From assembly GCA_017451645.1 (NCBI GenBank), contig JAFTNZ010000021.1:1-64000 (forward strand): a stretch of 64,000 nt of DNA, given 5' to 3'. The DNA is from Bacteroidaceae bacterium (lineage in GTDB: Bacteria; Bacteroidota; Bacteroidia; Bacteroidales; Bacteroidaceae). The translations under genes and the position numbers were made by a program. Below, in pieces: positions 8,666-17,519 of this stretch (position 1 is the first letter of the stretch; every line of letters starts with the position of its first letter). Below the pieces are notes generated by a model. The model ran no database searches. It worked only from the letters and a program-made list of their open reading frames with translations, and had not been told where the DNA came from.

Positions 8666-9061
8666 TTACTCCTCCACGTCCACCACTCCGCTTACAGATA
8701 CTCCGTTCTGTTCGTTGGTTACGTTCAGCACGTATGTACCTGAAGAAACGGGCACTCGACATAAGCTGCCGGACATGGCCGTGATGCTCTGCTGTGCGAC
8801 GGTAGCCCCTGTGAGTGCATTGCTGACCGATACGGTGGCTGCGGGAACAGTTCCCGTGAACTGTACATTCAGTACATTGTTGGCCAAGGTTGCGGTGACG
8901 GGAATTTTGATGGTTTTGTCGTTCACTGCTCCGTTGTTGTCATTTGTCAATTCAATGACTTTTTCCTCGTCGGGTGTGTTGTCATTGGCCACCATGATGG
9001 AACTGAATGGGATGATGCTTGCAGCCATCACCATACATGCTAATAATGTTTTTCTGTTCAT
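8666..9061 (-). CDS. DUF3244-family secreted protein
   Basis: 131 residues from the ATG at 9061, chosen because MNRKTLLACMVMAASIIPFS begins a good signal peptide; the longer open frame upstream runs through promoter sequence. The mature part is a small beta-sandwich with motifs typical of DUF3244 (short strands such as SGTYVLNVTNEQ near the end). These proteins are common in gut Bacteroides and often sit beside TPR regulators. Their function is unknown. It is the first gene of the minus-strand operon, with a promoter at 9124-9154. Confidence 0.8.
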   Translation of the reverse strand: MNRKTLLACMVMAASIIPFSSIMVANDNTPDEEKVIELTNDNNGAVNDKTIKIPVTATLANNVLNVQFTGTVPAATVSVSNALTGATVAQQSITAMSGSLCRVPVSSGTYVLNVTNEQNGVSVSGVVDVEE

Positions 9062-9123
9062 TTTTCTAATGATTAAAAGTGTTATTAATATTTTTCGTTG
9101 CACAACTTTCAACTTTGATGTTG

Positions 9124-9154
9124 CAAAGTTAAGGAGGCTTTTTGAAGCAGTCAA
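9124..9154 (-). promoter_or_regulatory. Promoter of the DUF3244 operon
   Basis: Read on the minus strand: TTG (9154-9152), a 20-base spacer, then TAACTTTG (9131-9124), a full Bacteroidetes -7 box. This gives a leader of roughly 50 bases before the ATG at 9061. Confidence 0.6.
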
Positions 9155-9202
9155 TAGTTCTTTGTCCAAAGGGGCTTGCACAAGCTTGTCAGATGTTCTT
9201 CC

Positions 9203-9222
9203 GGGGGGGGGGGGGGGGGGGG
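9203..9222. repeat. 20-base G homopolymer
   Basis: An uninterrupted run of 20 G on the plus strand, between the two divergent promoters. It lies about 50-70 bases upstream of the -33 element of the DUF3244 promoter and about 140 bases upstream of the regulator's -33 element. Such tracts change length by slippage. It is also a place where assemblies go wrong. Confidence 0.9.
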
Positions 9223-9359
9223 TAAATTGTTGATAATCAAAGATGATTAGAGTTTCTTACTTTTCGAGAAGTACCAAATATAAGTTGGGGTTTGAGGCTG
9301 TTTTTGGAGCATTTTTTTGAGAATAGATATGTGAGAACATCTGTTTGGGGCATCTGGGA

Positions 9360-9391
9360 TTTGCTGATTACAGGATTTATGTGTTACTTTG
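9360..9391 (+). promoter_or_regulatory. Promoter of the TPR regulator gene
   Basis: TTTG (9360-9363), 20 bases, then TTACTTTG (9384-9391), one mismatch from the -7 consensus. The transcript would start near 9398, leaving a leader of only about 18 bases to the ATG at 9416. Confidence 0.55.
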
Positions 9392-9415
9392 CAACAAAGA
9401 AAATGGCGGAGCGAT

Positions 9416-11296
9416 ATGAAACAAATGATGAAAATAGGATTGTTGGTAGCTGTATGCCTGATGGTGACAGCTTGTAAGAATGACCAAGTGGAGCAATGGC
9501 TGACCCGTGCAGAGGGATGTATGGAGACCCGTTCGGACAGTGCTTACAGATGTCTGTTGCATTTGGGAAATACGGTTGGTATGTCTGGCGAACAGCAGGC
9601 GCGCTATGCCCTGTTGAGGACTCAAGCCATGCACAAGTGCAAGATGCCTTTGGAGGATGATTCGCTCATCAATGTGGCAGTGGCATATTATACGGAAAGT
9701 GGTGACCGGCATCGGTTGGCTTTATCCTTATTATATAAGGGACTTGTACACAAGCAGAACCATCAGGTGGAGCAGGCCGTGGAGGCTTTTGTGGGCAGCG
9801 AACAGGCGTTTGATGGGGTGGAGGACAATCAATACAAGGCATTGCTGTACAATCATTATGGTGCGTTGCTGATGGAACAAGGGGTATATGAAGAGGCATT
9901 GGTGTATTATAAAAAAACATATCAATACGAATCAAAAGGAGATTCAGCTCATTATGTAGTATCAACTTATGGGCAAATTGCACGTATATATAAACTGCTT
10001 GATATGAAAGATAGTGCTGAGACCTATTACGAGCGTGGTTTGTTGTATAAAGACAGTTTGAGTGGTGGGAAAATGAAGGTTTATTATTTGTTGTTACAAA
10101 ATTATGCCGCGTTTTTGATAAATAGGAGAGAGTATGCCTATGCCGAACGTCTGTTGCAGGAATGTTCATCACAGATGACGGATTCCATATATAGCTATCC
10201 CCTCTATTCTGTCTTGACAACCCTCTATTACGAGAAAAAGGAGTTGGAGAAAGCTCTCGATTATGGAAAGAAGATTTTGGGAAGTAATGACAGCCTGACA
10301 TTGTGCGGCGGATATTTGAGGCTGTACAATATATATAAAGGTATGGGGGAAATGGATTCGGCACTTCACTACCATAATCTGTATCGTCGGTATCACAGTG
10401 ACATCGTTATGCGGCAGCAGACGGCCAAAGTGGTTGCTGTACCCCACAGGATGCAGAACGTGCAATTGGCTACAGAGAATCAGGCTCTGACGGGATGGAG
10501 GCTTTGGTTGGCGGTGGCTCTTGCCGTTGTGTCATTGACGGCGATGGCAATATATATCAGCATCAAACGAAAGCACCGCCTTGAACGGGCTGAAAAGGAG
10601 CGGAAACTGACGGAGTCTCAGACTTCATTGTCTGACACAAAAAATCTGTTGGTTGAGACAAAGGTGAATTTGGGGCGGATAAAAGGGACCTTGGCTCACC
10701 AGTCCAATGCTGTCAATCGGATGAAAAACAATTTGGAAGAGGTGAAGAAAAAACGTAAGGAGGATATCAGACGATTGAAGGAGAGTATCAAGAAACTGGA
10801 GGACGATATTCAGGAACTGAAGGCGGACAACCGTAACAGGAAGCACACCGAATCGGAGTTGAATCGGAGCGTGAAGGGGTTGGAAGGAGCATTGAAAAAG
10901 CAAACAGACCGGTTGCAACTTGCCGAAGACCAACGTATGTTGGACCGTCGGATAGAACACTTCATGCTGTGTGGGCGCGATGCTGTGGCTGTGGATATGC
11001 TGTTGCAGCTGCGCCAGACAGAGGAGACCGTGTCGCGCTTCGACATCAAGCCATCGGAGTATCTTTCTTTGCTGAAGACTTTACTGGAGCAGGAAAATCC
11101 GGCATTGCATGAACGGTTGGAAAATTGCGGGTTGGAATGGAAGAAGCTGACGATGTGCTATCTGATGGCACTCGGTCTGGACGATGTGGAGATGATGGCA
11201 CGTGCCTCCTGCTTGTCTCCCAACTCAGTGAAAGCCTACCGAGCCCAGGTGAGGGCGGCTCTGAAGAAAACAATATATACTGCACCGGCAAAGTAA
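9416..11296 (+). CDS. Membrane-spanning TPR regulator with C-terminal HTH
   Basis: 626 residues from the ATG at 9416; an earlier TTG in frame falls inside the promoter. The start MKQMMKIGLLVAVCLMVTAC is a lipoprotein-like signal. Residues 20-340 contain TPR units (ALLYNHYGALLMEQGVYEEA, YYLLLQNYAAFLINRREYAY). A transmembrane segment (about 358-380) is followed by a long coiled coil (about 385-515) and a C-terminal part with LGLDDVEMMARASCLSPNSVKAY, which resembles the helix-turn-helix of LuxR or sigma region 4 proteins. This layout suggests a one-component regulator that senses in the periplasm and binds DNA inside. The obvious target is the divergent DUF3244 operon. Its stop codon lies inside a 24-bp stem. 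Confidence 0.75.
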   Translation: MKQMMKIGLLVAVCLMVTACKNDQVEQWLTRAEGCMETRSDSAYRCLLHLGNTVGMSGEQQARYALLRTQAMHKCKMPLEDDSLINVAVAYYTESGDRHRLALSLLYKGLVHKQNHQVEQAVEAFVGSEQAFDGVEDNQYKALLYNHYGALLMEQGVYEEALVYYKKTYQYESKGDSAHYVVSTYGQIARIYKLLDMKDSAETYYERGLLYKDSLSGGKMKVYYLLLQNYAAFLINRREYAYAERLLQECSSQMTDSIYSYPLYSVLTTLYYEKKELEKALDYGKKILGSNDSLTLCGGYLRLYNIYKGMGEMDSALHYHNLYRRYHSDIVMRQQTAKVVAVPHRMQNVQLATENQALTGWRLWLAVALAVVSLTAMAIYISIKRKHRLERAEKERKLTESQTSLSDTKNLLVETKVNLGRIKGTLAHQSNAVNRMKNNLEEVKKKRKEDIRRLKESIKKLEDDIQELKADNRNRKHTESELNRSVKGLEGALKKQTDRLQLAEDQRMLDRRIEHFMLCGRDAVAVDMLLQLRQTEETVSRFDIKPSEYLSLLKTLLEQENPALHERLENCGLEWKKLTMCYLMALGLDDVEMMARASCLSPNSVKAYRAQVRAALKKTIYTAPAK

Positions 11297-11350
11297 GTAT
11301 ATATCCGTTGGCACTTGGAGTATATATTACTTTGCCGGTGCAGTATATAT
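11273..11350. terminator. 24-bp inverted repeat, probable bidirectional terminator
   Basis: Arms 11273-11296 and 11327-11350 are perfectly complementary (centred on ACTGCACCGGCAAAGTAA) with a 30-base loop. The left arm includes the last eight codons of the regulator gene. It separates convergent genes. A 13-base direct repeat (AGTATATATCCGT at 11296-11308 and 11342-11354) overlaps it, which is unusual for a simple terminator. Confidence 0.6.
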
Positions 11351-11426
11351 CCGTGGGGAGGTCAACTCCCTGAAAAATGTCAGAAGTCGATGTCTATCTT
11401 GATTTTGTCGGTATCTTCGCTACTTT

Positions 11427-13271
11427 TCACCTCTTGTCGTCGTAATAAATGGGCCGTTCGCGGATGTAATCGACTTTGGCCTGACTTTCGGGGGAGAGTT
11501 CTCCATTGATGTACTGCTCCATGATGAGAGCACCGATGGGCACACCGAAGGTGGCACCGAAACCTCCGTTCTCCACATAGACAGCGACGGCTATCTGGGG
11601 GTCATCCTTGGGTGCGAAGCCCATGAAGATGGAGTGGTCTTTGCCACGGTTCTGTGCCGTACCCGTCTTGCCACATACCTCGATGCCCGGCAGGTTGGCG
11701 CCACGGCAAGTACCGTTCAGTACAGCTTGTCGCATACCTTCGACCACAATCTCGTAATTCTTCTGCGAAGCCATGGTGTAGCGGCGGGTGGTGTAGAGTG
11801 AGTCAAGAGGTTCTCCCTCAATCTCCTTCACCACGTGGGGGGTAATGAAGTAACCACGGTTGGCGATGGTGGCTCCGAGATTGGCTATCTGGAGAGGAGT
11901 GAGATTCACCTCGCCCTGCCCGATGGAGATGCTGATGATGGTCATGCCATTCCACGAGCCGCGATAAGCCTTGTCGTAGAATGCGGCATTGGGGATGAGG
12001 CCACGCTTTTCGCCCGGCAGATCGACTCCAAGGGGATAGCCGAAGCCCATGGAGACCATGTAGTCGCGCCAACGGTTCATGGCATTCTGCACTGAGCCGT
12101 ATTTGCTGCGTGAACCTATCATGTAGTAAAGGCCCCAGCAATAGAATGCATTGCACGAAGTGGCTAACGACGGTACGACAGGGATGGGTGAGCCGTGAGC
12201 ATGGCAACCTACACGCAAGCCGCGGTGGACAAAACCTCCGTGGCAGGGATAGACAGTGTGTTCGGTGATGATGCCTTCCTCCAAAAAGGTGAGGGCTTGC
12301 GAGGTCTTGAAGGTGGAGCCGGGCGGATAGGTACCCATGATGGCCCGGTTGAGCAACGGTTTCCAACCGTCGCGCGAGAGCTCCAGATGATTGTTCCCAC
12401 GTTGGCGACCCACCATCAGATGCGGGTCAAAGGATGGGGCACTGACCATGCATAGAATCTCACCAGTCTTGGGTTCAATGGCTACAATACTGCCAATCTT
12501 TCCCTCCAACAGGTGTTCGCCCAAGGCTTGCAGCCTGATGTCGAGTCCCAACCGCAGGTTTTTTCCGGGTGTGGAGCGTATATCCATTGCCCCATCCATA
12601 TATTTTCCTTGGATGCGGCCATGTACATCGCGTAGCAGAATCTCTACTCCTTTTTCACCGCGTAATTGCTTTTCGTACGATCGCTCGATTCCTTGTTTGC
12701 CGATATAGTCTCCCCGTTTGTAATACTCGTCGTTTTCCATTTCTTTTTTCGACACTTCAGCAATGTCTCCCAGCACGTGGGCACCTACATCGCAAGTGTA
12801 TTGGCGGATGCTGCGCCGTTGGATGTGAAAGCCCGGGAAGCGGAACAGCTTTTCCTGAAATAGGGAAAACTCCTCTCCTGAAAGTTGGGTGAGGAATACC
12901 TGGTGTGTGTAATGTGAGTAACCCGGATTCAAGTTGCGGTTGCGGATGTCCTTCATCCGCTTGTCGAAATATTCGCGTGTGATGCCCAGTGCGTTGCAGA
13001 GAGCCAATGTGTCGAGATCCCTTATCTCACGTGGAACGAAAGTGACATCATAGGCCGGCTGGTTGTAAACCAGCAAACTGTCGTTGCGGTCGTAGATGAT
13101 TCCTCGTGAAGGGTATTGGATTTTATTGAGGAATGCGTTGCTGTCGGCATGGCGTTTGTACTCATCACTTACAATCTGCAGGGCAAACAACCTCAGGATA
13201 TAGACGAGCACGATACCCACCGCCACTCCGCCAATCACGTATTTCCGTCTTTCCAGATTATAGTTGTTCAT
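11427..13271 (-). CDS. mrdA: Penicillin-binding protein 2 (MrdA)
   Basis: Transpeptidase that crosslinks peptidoglycan during elongation, working with the MreBCD complex. From MNNYNLERRKYVI (start 13271; the longer frame to 13355 overlaps mreD) it has a membrane anchor (about residues 12-35), a PBP dimerisation domain, and a transpeptidase domain with all three boxes: STFK (in PPGSTFKTSQ), SCN (in ATSCNAFYC) and KTG (in CGKTGTAQNRG). 614 residues is normal for the family. It is the last gene of purH-mreBCD-mrdA. rodA, usually next in related genomes, is not present downstream. Confidence 0.93.
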   Translation of the reverse strand: MNNYNLERRKYVIGGVAVGIVLVYILRLFALQIVSDEYKRHADSNAFLNKIQYPSRGIIYDRNDSLLVYNQPAYDVTFVPREIRDLDTLALCNALGITREYFDKRMKDIRNRNLNPGYSHYTHQVFLTQLSGEEFSLFQEKLFRFPGFHIQRRSIRQYTCDVGAHVLGDIAEVSKKEMENDEYYKRGDYIGKQGIERSYEKQLRGEKGVEILLRDVHGRIQGKYMDGAMDIRSTPGKNLRLGLDIRLQALGEHLLEGKIGSIVAIEPKTGEILCMVSAPSFDPHLMVGRQRGNNHLELSRDGWKPLLNRAIMGTYPPGSTFKTSQALTFLEEGIITEHTVYPCHGGFVHRGLRVGCHAHGSPIPVVPSLATSCNAFYCWGLYYMIGSRSKYGSVQNAMNRWRDYMVSMGFGYPLGVDLPGEKRGLIPNAAFYDKAYRGSWNGMTIISISIGQGEVNLTPLQIANLGATIANRGYFITPHVVKEIEGEPLDSLYTTRRYTMASQKNYEIVVEGMRQAVLNGTCRGANLPGIEVCGKTGTAQNRGKDHSIFMGFAPKDDPQIAVAVYVENGGFGATFGVPIGALIMEQYINGELSPESQAKVDYIRERPIYYDDKR

Positions 13272-13293
13272 GCATTTGTCGTTCTGCGTGTTT

Positions 13294-13791
13294 TTACTTC
13301 CTGATGCTTTCGATTGCTGCGATACAGAGGGCTGTGAGCAACGTGCTTCCCACAATCTTCAATGCCATAGCACCGGGGTGTGCAAAGGAAAATGTGACCA
13401 ACAGGATAAGGGTCGTCTGATGAATGAGCAGGCTGACTGTGGTGTAGCGCATGAACGGGCCGGCTCCCATATCGCGGAAACCCGGCTCCATGTCATCCGG
13501 ACTTTCGCGTGGTGCAAAGAGTTTGATGAGGAAGGGACGTGCCAATGCAAGCAAAGTGGCAGCTGCGGCATTGACTCCGGGGGTATTGGAGAAGATGTCT
13601 ATGGAGAGTCCCATGAAGAAGCCCCAAAGGAGCAATGCATAGCGGGAGATGTTTGCATCGAACTTCAGCAAGAGGTAAACATAGAGGAAAGGAGTGGCAT
13701 AGCCGAAGAAATGGATGTTGTTGAGTATCAGTGCTTGAAGCAGTACCGACACCCACATCCATCCGAATCGTTTGAGAAATGTGAACAACAT
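13294..13791 (-). CDS. mreD: Rod shape-determining protein MreD
   Basis: 165 residues with five or six hydrophobic segments and the pattern FGYATPFLYVYLLLKF seen in Bacteroidetes MreD. It is an inner-membrane part of the elongasome. It is spaced 35 bases from mreC and 22 bases from mrdA, so the set is one operon. Confidence 0.88.
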   Translation of the reverse strand: MLFTFLKRFGWMWVSVLLQALILNNIHFFGYATPFLYVYLLLKFDANISRYALLLWGFFMGLSIDIFSNTPGVNAAAATLLALARPFLIKLFAPRESPDDMEPGFRDMGAGPFMRYTTVSLLIHQTTLILLVTFSFAHPGAMALKIVGSTLLTALCIAAIESIRK

Positions 13792-13826
13792 CTGTCTGTG
13801 TATATTACCCTCCTTTGTGGGGAATC

Positions 13827-14681
13827 TTATGGTTCTTCTTTGGTTATATGTTCCAACCGGTCCAGCTCTTCAGCATGCCTGTTGGCGAGAACGAGGACGT
13901 TGTCGAGACTGGCAAAATTGGTGGAAAGTCTGATGCCCAACTGGTAGGACATGCCGTCCGGAGAGTCTTCTATCTCTTCTACGGTGCCGACCATCAGCCC
14001 TTTGGGGAAAACGGAAGAGTGGCCACTGGTGACAACGGTGTCTCCCTGTTGGAACAATGCATGCCGGGGAACATCTTCGAGATGGGCATACCGACTGTCG
14101 CCTTCTTCCCACTTCAGATAGCCGAAATAGTCGTTATGCTTGAACTTGCAGCTGATGCTCGACTTGCTGTTGAGCAGTGAGATGACAAGTGAATAGTGCT
14201 CGGAGACCATATAGACAATACCTACCAGACCGTTGCCACAGATAACCCCCATCTCGGGACGTATGCCATCGATAGCCCCCTTGTTGAGTGTCAGGTAGTT
14301 GTCCCGATTGTTCAACGAGTTGCTGATGATGTTGGCCGGCACAGTGTGGAATACTTCATCTTGTCGCAGTTCCTCCAACTGCTGTACGATGATGCTGTCG
14401 TCTGTCGTGAGGTTGCGCAAGACTTTCCGTAGCATCTCGTTTTCTGTTTCCAGAGTCAGATTGTACTGTACCAGACTCTCGTTGGCCTCCTTCAGTGTGA
14501 AAAAGGAGGAAACTTGAGCAGAAAGCGCATGAATATCCCCTACTATCCGATTGGCTGAGGTGAACCCGATGCTCCCTTGATAGTTGTTGAATCGGAAAAG
14601 GAGCAACAGACTGATACTCTCTAAAGCAATGAACAGAAGCCAATAGCCATATTTGAACAGGAAATCCAACAAGTTCCGCAT
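13827..14681 (-). CDS. mreC: Rod shape-determining protein MreC
   Basis: 284 residues from MRNLLDFLFKYGYWL (start 14681; the upstream in-frame ATG at 14717 lies in repeat-like sequence). A transmembrane helix (about 12-35) is followed by a coiled coil (60-100) and a periplasmic beta-barrel with NLTL..TENEMLRKVLRNL and GINGxVG-like motifs (EMGVICGNGLVGIVY). MreC links MreB to PBP2. It sits between mreB and mreD. Confidence 0.9.
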   Translation of the reverse strand: MRNLLDFLFKYGYWLLFIALESISLLLLFRFNNYQGSIGFTSANRIVGDIHALSAQVSSFFTLKEANESLVQYNLTLETENEMLRKVLRNLTTDDSIIVQQLEELRQDEVFHTVPANIISNSLNNRDNYLTLNKGAIDGIRPEMGVICGNGLVGIVYMVSEHYSLVISLLNSKSSISCKFKHNDYFGYLKWEEGDSRYAHLEDVPRHALFQQGDTVVTSGHSSVFPKGLMVGTVEEIEDSPDGMSYQLGIRLSTNFASLDNVLVLANRHAEELDRLEHITKEEP

Positions 14682-14698
14682 AGTCTCGTTTACAAACC

Positions 14699-14768
14699 GG
14701 CATTCACAATTTACCAATCATTGTACGGAACTTTGAATCTGTACTTTGCAAATGGTAAATTGCAAATG
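14699..14768. repeat. AT-rich inverted repeat, copy A
   Basis: CATTCACAATTTACCAATCATTGTAC at the left and GTACTTTGCAAATGGTAAATTGC at the right form an imperfect inverted repeat between mreB and mreC. A similar element occurs at 27604-27748, so this is a small dispersed family. Confidence 0.5.
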
Positions 14769-14771
14769 CGT

Positions 14772-15797
14772 TCATCTCATCAGGTATGCCACATTCTCTT
14801 CAGCTTTCTTCAAAGCGATGCCGGTACCCCGGGCTACACTGTGTAGAGGATCTTCTGCTATATGGAACTGGATGTTTATCTTATCAGTCAGACGCTTGCC
14901 CAATCCGCGCAGGAGTGCACCACCACCAGCCAGCCAGATTCCATTCTTCACGATGTCGGCATAGAGTTCGGGCGGAGTCTTTTCCAATGCATTGAGAATG
15001 GCTGTCTCTATCTTTGCCACAGTCTTGTCAATGCAGTGCGCGATTTCCTGATAGCAGACCGGCACCTCCATCGGGAGAGCCGTCACTTTGTTCGGACCAT
15101 ATACGACGTAATCTTCCGGCGCCTCTTCTCCCAAATCGGTAAGGGCTGAACCTACATGAATCTTGATACGTTCTGCCATGCGTTCGCTGACTTTGACGTT
15201 GTGCTGCCGGCTCATGTACTCCTGAATGTCTGCCGTCAGGTCGTCTCCTGCTGTACGGATAGAGTTGTTGGAAACGATACCACCCAATGAAATGACTGCA
15301 ATCTCGGTAGAACCTCCACCTATATCTACTATCATGTTTCCCTCGGGAGCCTCTACATCAATACCTACACCGATAGCGGCAGCCATCGGTTCAAAGATGA
15401 GATAGACATCCCGTCCGCCTGCATGTTCGGCAGAGTCGCGCACGGCACGTAATTCCACCTCGGTACTGCCCGAAGGAACACCAATAACCATACGCAGGGA
15501 GGGAGAAAACAGCCGGCGTCCCTTATTGACCATCTTAATGAGGCCGCGCATCATCTGCTCGCAGGCATAGAAGTCGGCTATCACTCCATCTCGTAGCGGA
15601 CGGACAGTCTTGATGCTGTCGTTGGTCTTTTCGTACATCATTTTGGCTTTGGTGCCTACCGCAATCATTTTGTTGGAACTGCGGTCGAGAGCCACAACGG
15701 ACGGTTCATCGACAACAATCTTTCCGTTGTTGATGATGATGGTATTGGCAGTGCCAAGATCCATCGCTATGTTTTGTGTAAAAGAGAATAATCCCAT
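14772..15797 (-). CDS. mreB: Rod shape-determining protein MreB
   Basis: Bacterial actin that directs sidewall synthesis. 341 residues with the actin-fold phosphate loops: DLGTANTIIINNGK (residues 11-25), VDIGGGSTEIAVISLGG (about 167-183) and WLAGGGALLRGLGKRL near residue 289. The start MGLFSFTQNIAMDLG is typical. It is the first mre gene, about 105 bases after purH with a dispersed repeat in between. Confidence 0.96.
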   Translation of the reverse strand: MGLFSFTQNIAMDLGTANTIIINNGKIVVDEPSVVALDRSSNKMIAVGTKAKMMYEKTNDSIKTVRPLRDGVIADFYACEQMMRGLIKMVNKGRRLFSPSLRMVIGVPSGSTEVELRAVRDSAEHAGGRDVYLIFEPMAAAIGVGIDVEAPEGNMIVDIGGGSTEIAVISLGGIVSNNSIRTAGDDLTADIQEYMSRQHNVKVSERMAERIKIHVGSALTDLGEEAPEDYVVYGPNKVTALPMEVPVCYQEIAHCIDKTVAKIETAILNALEKTPPELYADIVKNGIWLAGGGALLRGLGKRLTDKINIQFHIAEDPLHSVARGTGIALKKAEENVAYLMR

Positions 15798-15814
15798 GTT
15801 TCTTACATATAAGA

Positions 15815-15899
15815 ATTGACGAGCTGACGGGGTGACAAGTTGACGAGGTAGATTGGGGCAAATGGCCTCGTCAACCCGTCAACTTGTTCCTTGTCAACT
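15815..15899. repeat. GTCAAC-rich palindromic repeat between purH and mreB
   Basis: The sequence contains repeated GTCAAC/GTTGAC words, including TTGACGAGG (15840-15848) against CCTCGTCAA (15866-15874). It can fold and may attenuate transcription from purH into mreB. Confidence 0.5.
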
Positions 15900-15904
15900 C
15901 TGCA

Positions 15905-17431
15905 TTAGTGTTTGAAATGACGGAAACCGGTGATGACCATAGCCATATCATGCTTGTTGCAGTATTGGAACGAGAGCTCGTCCTTTACAGAACCACCGGG
16001 TTGGATGACAGCCTTGATTCCTTCGTTGCCTGCAATTTCTACACAATCGGGGAAGGGGAAGAAGGCATCGCTGGCCATTACTGCGCCATGAAGATCGAAA
16101 CCGAATCCTTTGGCTTTCTCAATTGCATGCTTCAGGGCGTCCACGCGCGATGTCTGTCCTACACCACTGGCGCAAAGTTGTTTGTTCTTGGCCAAAACAA
16201 TGGCATTGCTCTTGCTGTTCTTTACAATCTTGTTGGCAAAGAGCATGTCCTCGATTTCTTGAGCCGTAGCCAGTTTGTCTGTTACCGGTTTCAGGTCTTC
16301 GGGAGTCTCTGTCTTCAAATCGCGGTCTTGTACCAACACACCATTGAGTACAGAACGGTATTGTTTCTTTGGTAGCTGTACACCTTCTTTGCGGACAAGG
16401 ATGATGCGATTTTTCTTCTGTCCGAGGATTTCCAGTGCATCGACATCGTAATCGGGAGCAATAATGATTTCGAAGAAGATTTTGTTGACTTCCTCTGCTG
16501 TGGCCTTGTCGATGGGTGTATTGGTGATGAGTACGCCTCCAAATGCAGAAACAGGGTCACCGGCGAGGGCATCTTTCCAAGCATCGACAAGCAGAGGACG
16601 CGAAGCCAGACCGCAGGCATTGTTGTGCTTGAGGATGGCAAATGTGGTTTCATCGAATTCGTCAATCAGGTCAACAGCTGCATTAATGTCGAGCAGGTTG
16701 TTGTATGAAATCTCTTTGCCATGAATCTGGTCGAACATGGCATCGAAATCGCCAAAGAAAGCACCCTGCTGATGAGGATTCTCACCATAGCGGAGTGACT
16801 TGGGAGACTCTACAGATGCACGGAAAGCTGAACCGCTCTCGCCATCGAAATAGTTGAAGATGGCAGAATCGTAGTGTGATGATACAGCAAAAGCTTCTTT
16901 GGCAAACCAACGGCGCTCTTCAAGGGTGGTCTCTGCTCCACGGTCGTTCAGGATGTCTGCCAACGGCTGATATTGCGTCTTGCTGGCTACAATGACCACA
17001 TCTTTGAAGTTCTTTGCACCTGCGCGGATGAGTGAAATGCCGCCTATGTCTATCTTTTCGATGATGGCAGACTCTTCGGCACCTGAAGCTACTGTATCTT
17101 CGAAGGGGTAAAGATCTACAATGACCAAATCTATTTCTGGAATTTCGTATTGTACTGTTTGTTGGATATCTTCTTCAAGATGGCGCCGGCAGAGAATGCC
17201 GCCGAACACTTTCGGGTGTAGGGTTTTCACACGTCCTCCCAAGATAGAGGGGTAGGAAGTGAGATCTTCCACTGCTTGGCAAGGAAACCCTAATGATTCA
17301 ATGAACTGGCGGGTTCCTCCTGTAGAAAGGAACTGTACACCTTCTCCGTGCAGTTTGGTAATAATTTCATCCAAACCTTCCTTGTGATAGACCGAAACAA
17401 GTGCGGTCTTTATTCTTTTCGTTTCAGACAT
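15905..17431 (-). CDS. purH: Bifunctional AICAR transformylase/IMP cyclohydrolase
   Basis: Last two steps of IMP synthesis. 508 residues. The N-terminal MGS-like cyclohydrolase domain (1-190) has ALVSVYHKEGLDE, STGGT and GRVKTLHPKVFGGIL. The C-terminal transformylase domain carries SLRYGENPHQQ, LKHNNACG (the catalytic Lys-His region) and a glycine-rich IQPGGSVKD near the end. It is the first gene of the purH-mreBCD-mrdA run. A -7-like box (17466-17459) lies about 30 bases upstream. Confidence 0.96.
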   Translation of the reverse strand: MSETKRIKTALVSVYHKEGLDEIITKLHGEGVQFLSTGGTRQFIESLGFPCQAVEDLTSYPSILGGRVKTLHPKVFGGILCRRHLEEDIQQTVQYEIPEIDLVIVDLYPFEDTVASGAEESAIIEKIDIGGISLIRAGAKNFKDVVIVASKTQYQPLADILNDRGAETTLEERRWFAKEAFAVSSHYDSAIFNYFDGESGSAFRASVESPKSLRYGENPHQQGAFFGDFDAMFDQIHGKEISYNNLLDINAAVDLIDEFDETTFAILKHNNACGLASRPLLVDAWKDALAGDPVSAFGGVLITNTPIDKATAEEVNKIFFEIIIAPDYDVDALEILGQKKNRIILVRKEGVQLPKKQYRSVLNGVLVQDRDLKTETPEDLKPVTDKLATAQEIEDMLFANKIVKNSKSNAIVLAKNKQLCASGVGQTSRVDALKHAIEKAKGFGFDLHGAVMASDAFFPFPDCVEIAGNEGIKAVIQPGGSVKDELSFQYCNKHDMAMVITGFRHFKH

Positions 17432-17519
17432 TGATATGATGAATTAAAATATTTGCAGCAAATGTAGCGAATTTCGTGCTAACATAAGACATCTCAAAGC
17501 CTGAAAAATGAATATTTTG

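Larger units (their letters stand above)
9062..9415. other. Divergent intergenic control region
   Basis: Holds the two divergent promoters (9124-9154 minus, 9360-9391 plus) and the G tract. Between the tract and the regulator promoter lies AT-rich sequence with short dyads (for example TACTTTTCGAGAAGTA near 9259). The plus-strand frame at 8601-9233 is the reverse of the DUF3244 gene and runs into the G tract, so it is not a gene. Confidence 0.6.

Noticed and set aside
8601-9233. 210-codon plus-strand open frame ending in poly-glycine
   Set aside because: It is antisense to the DUF3244 gene and its glycine tail is just the G tract.
11273-11354. Invertible promoter element
   Set aside because: The 30-base loop is too short to hold a useful promoter, the left arm is within a coding region, and no invertase is adjacent; a terminator fits better.
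13264-13947. 227-codon plus-strand open frame
   Set aside because: It lies antisense to mreD, mreC and mrdA, which are unmistakable; no family features.
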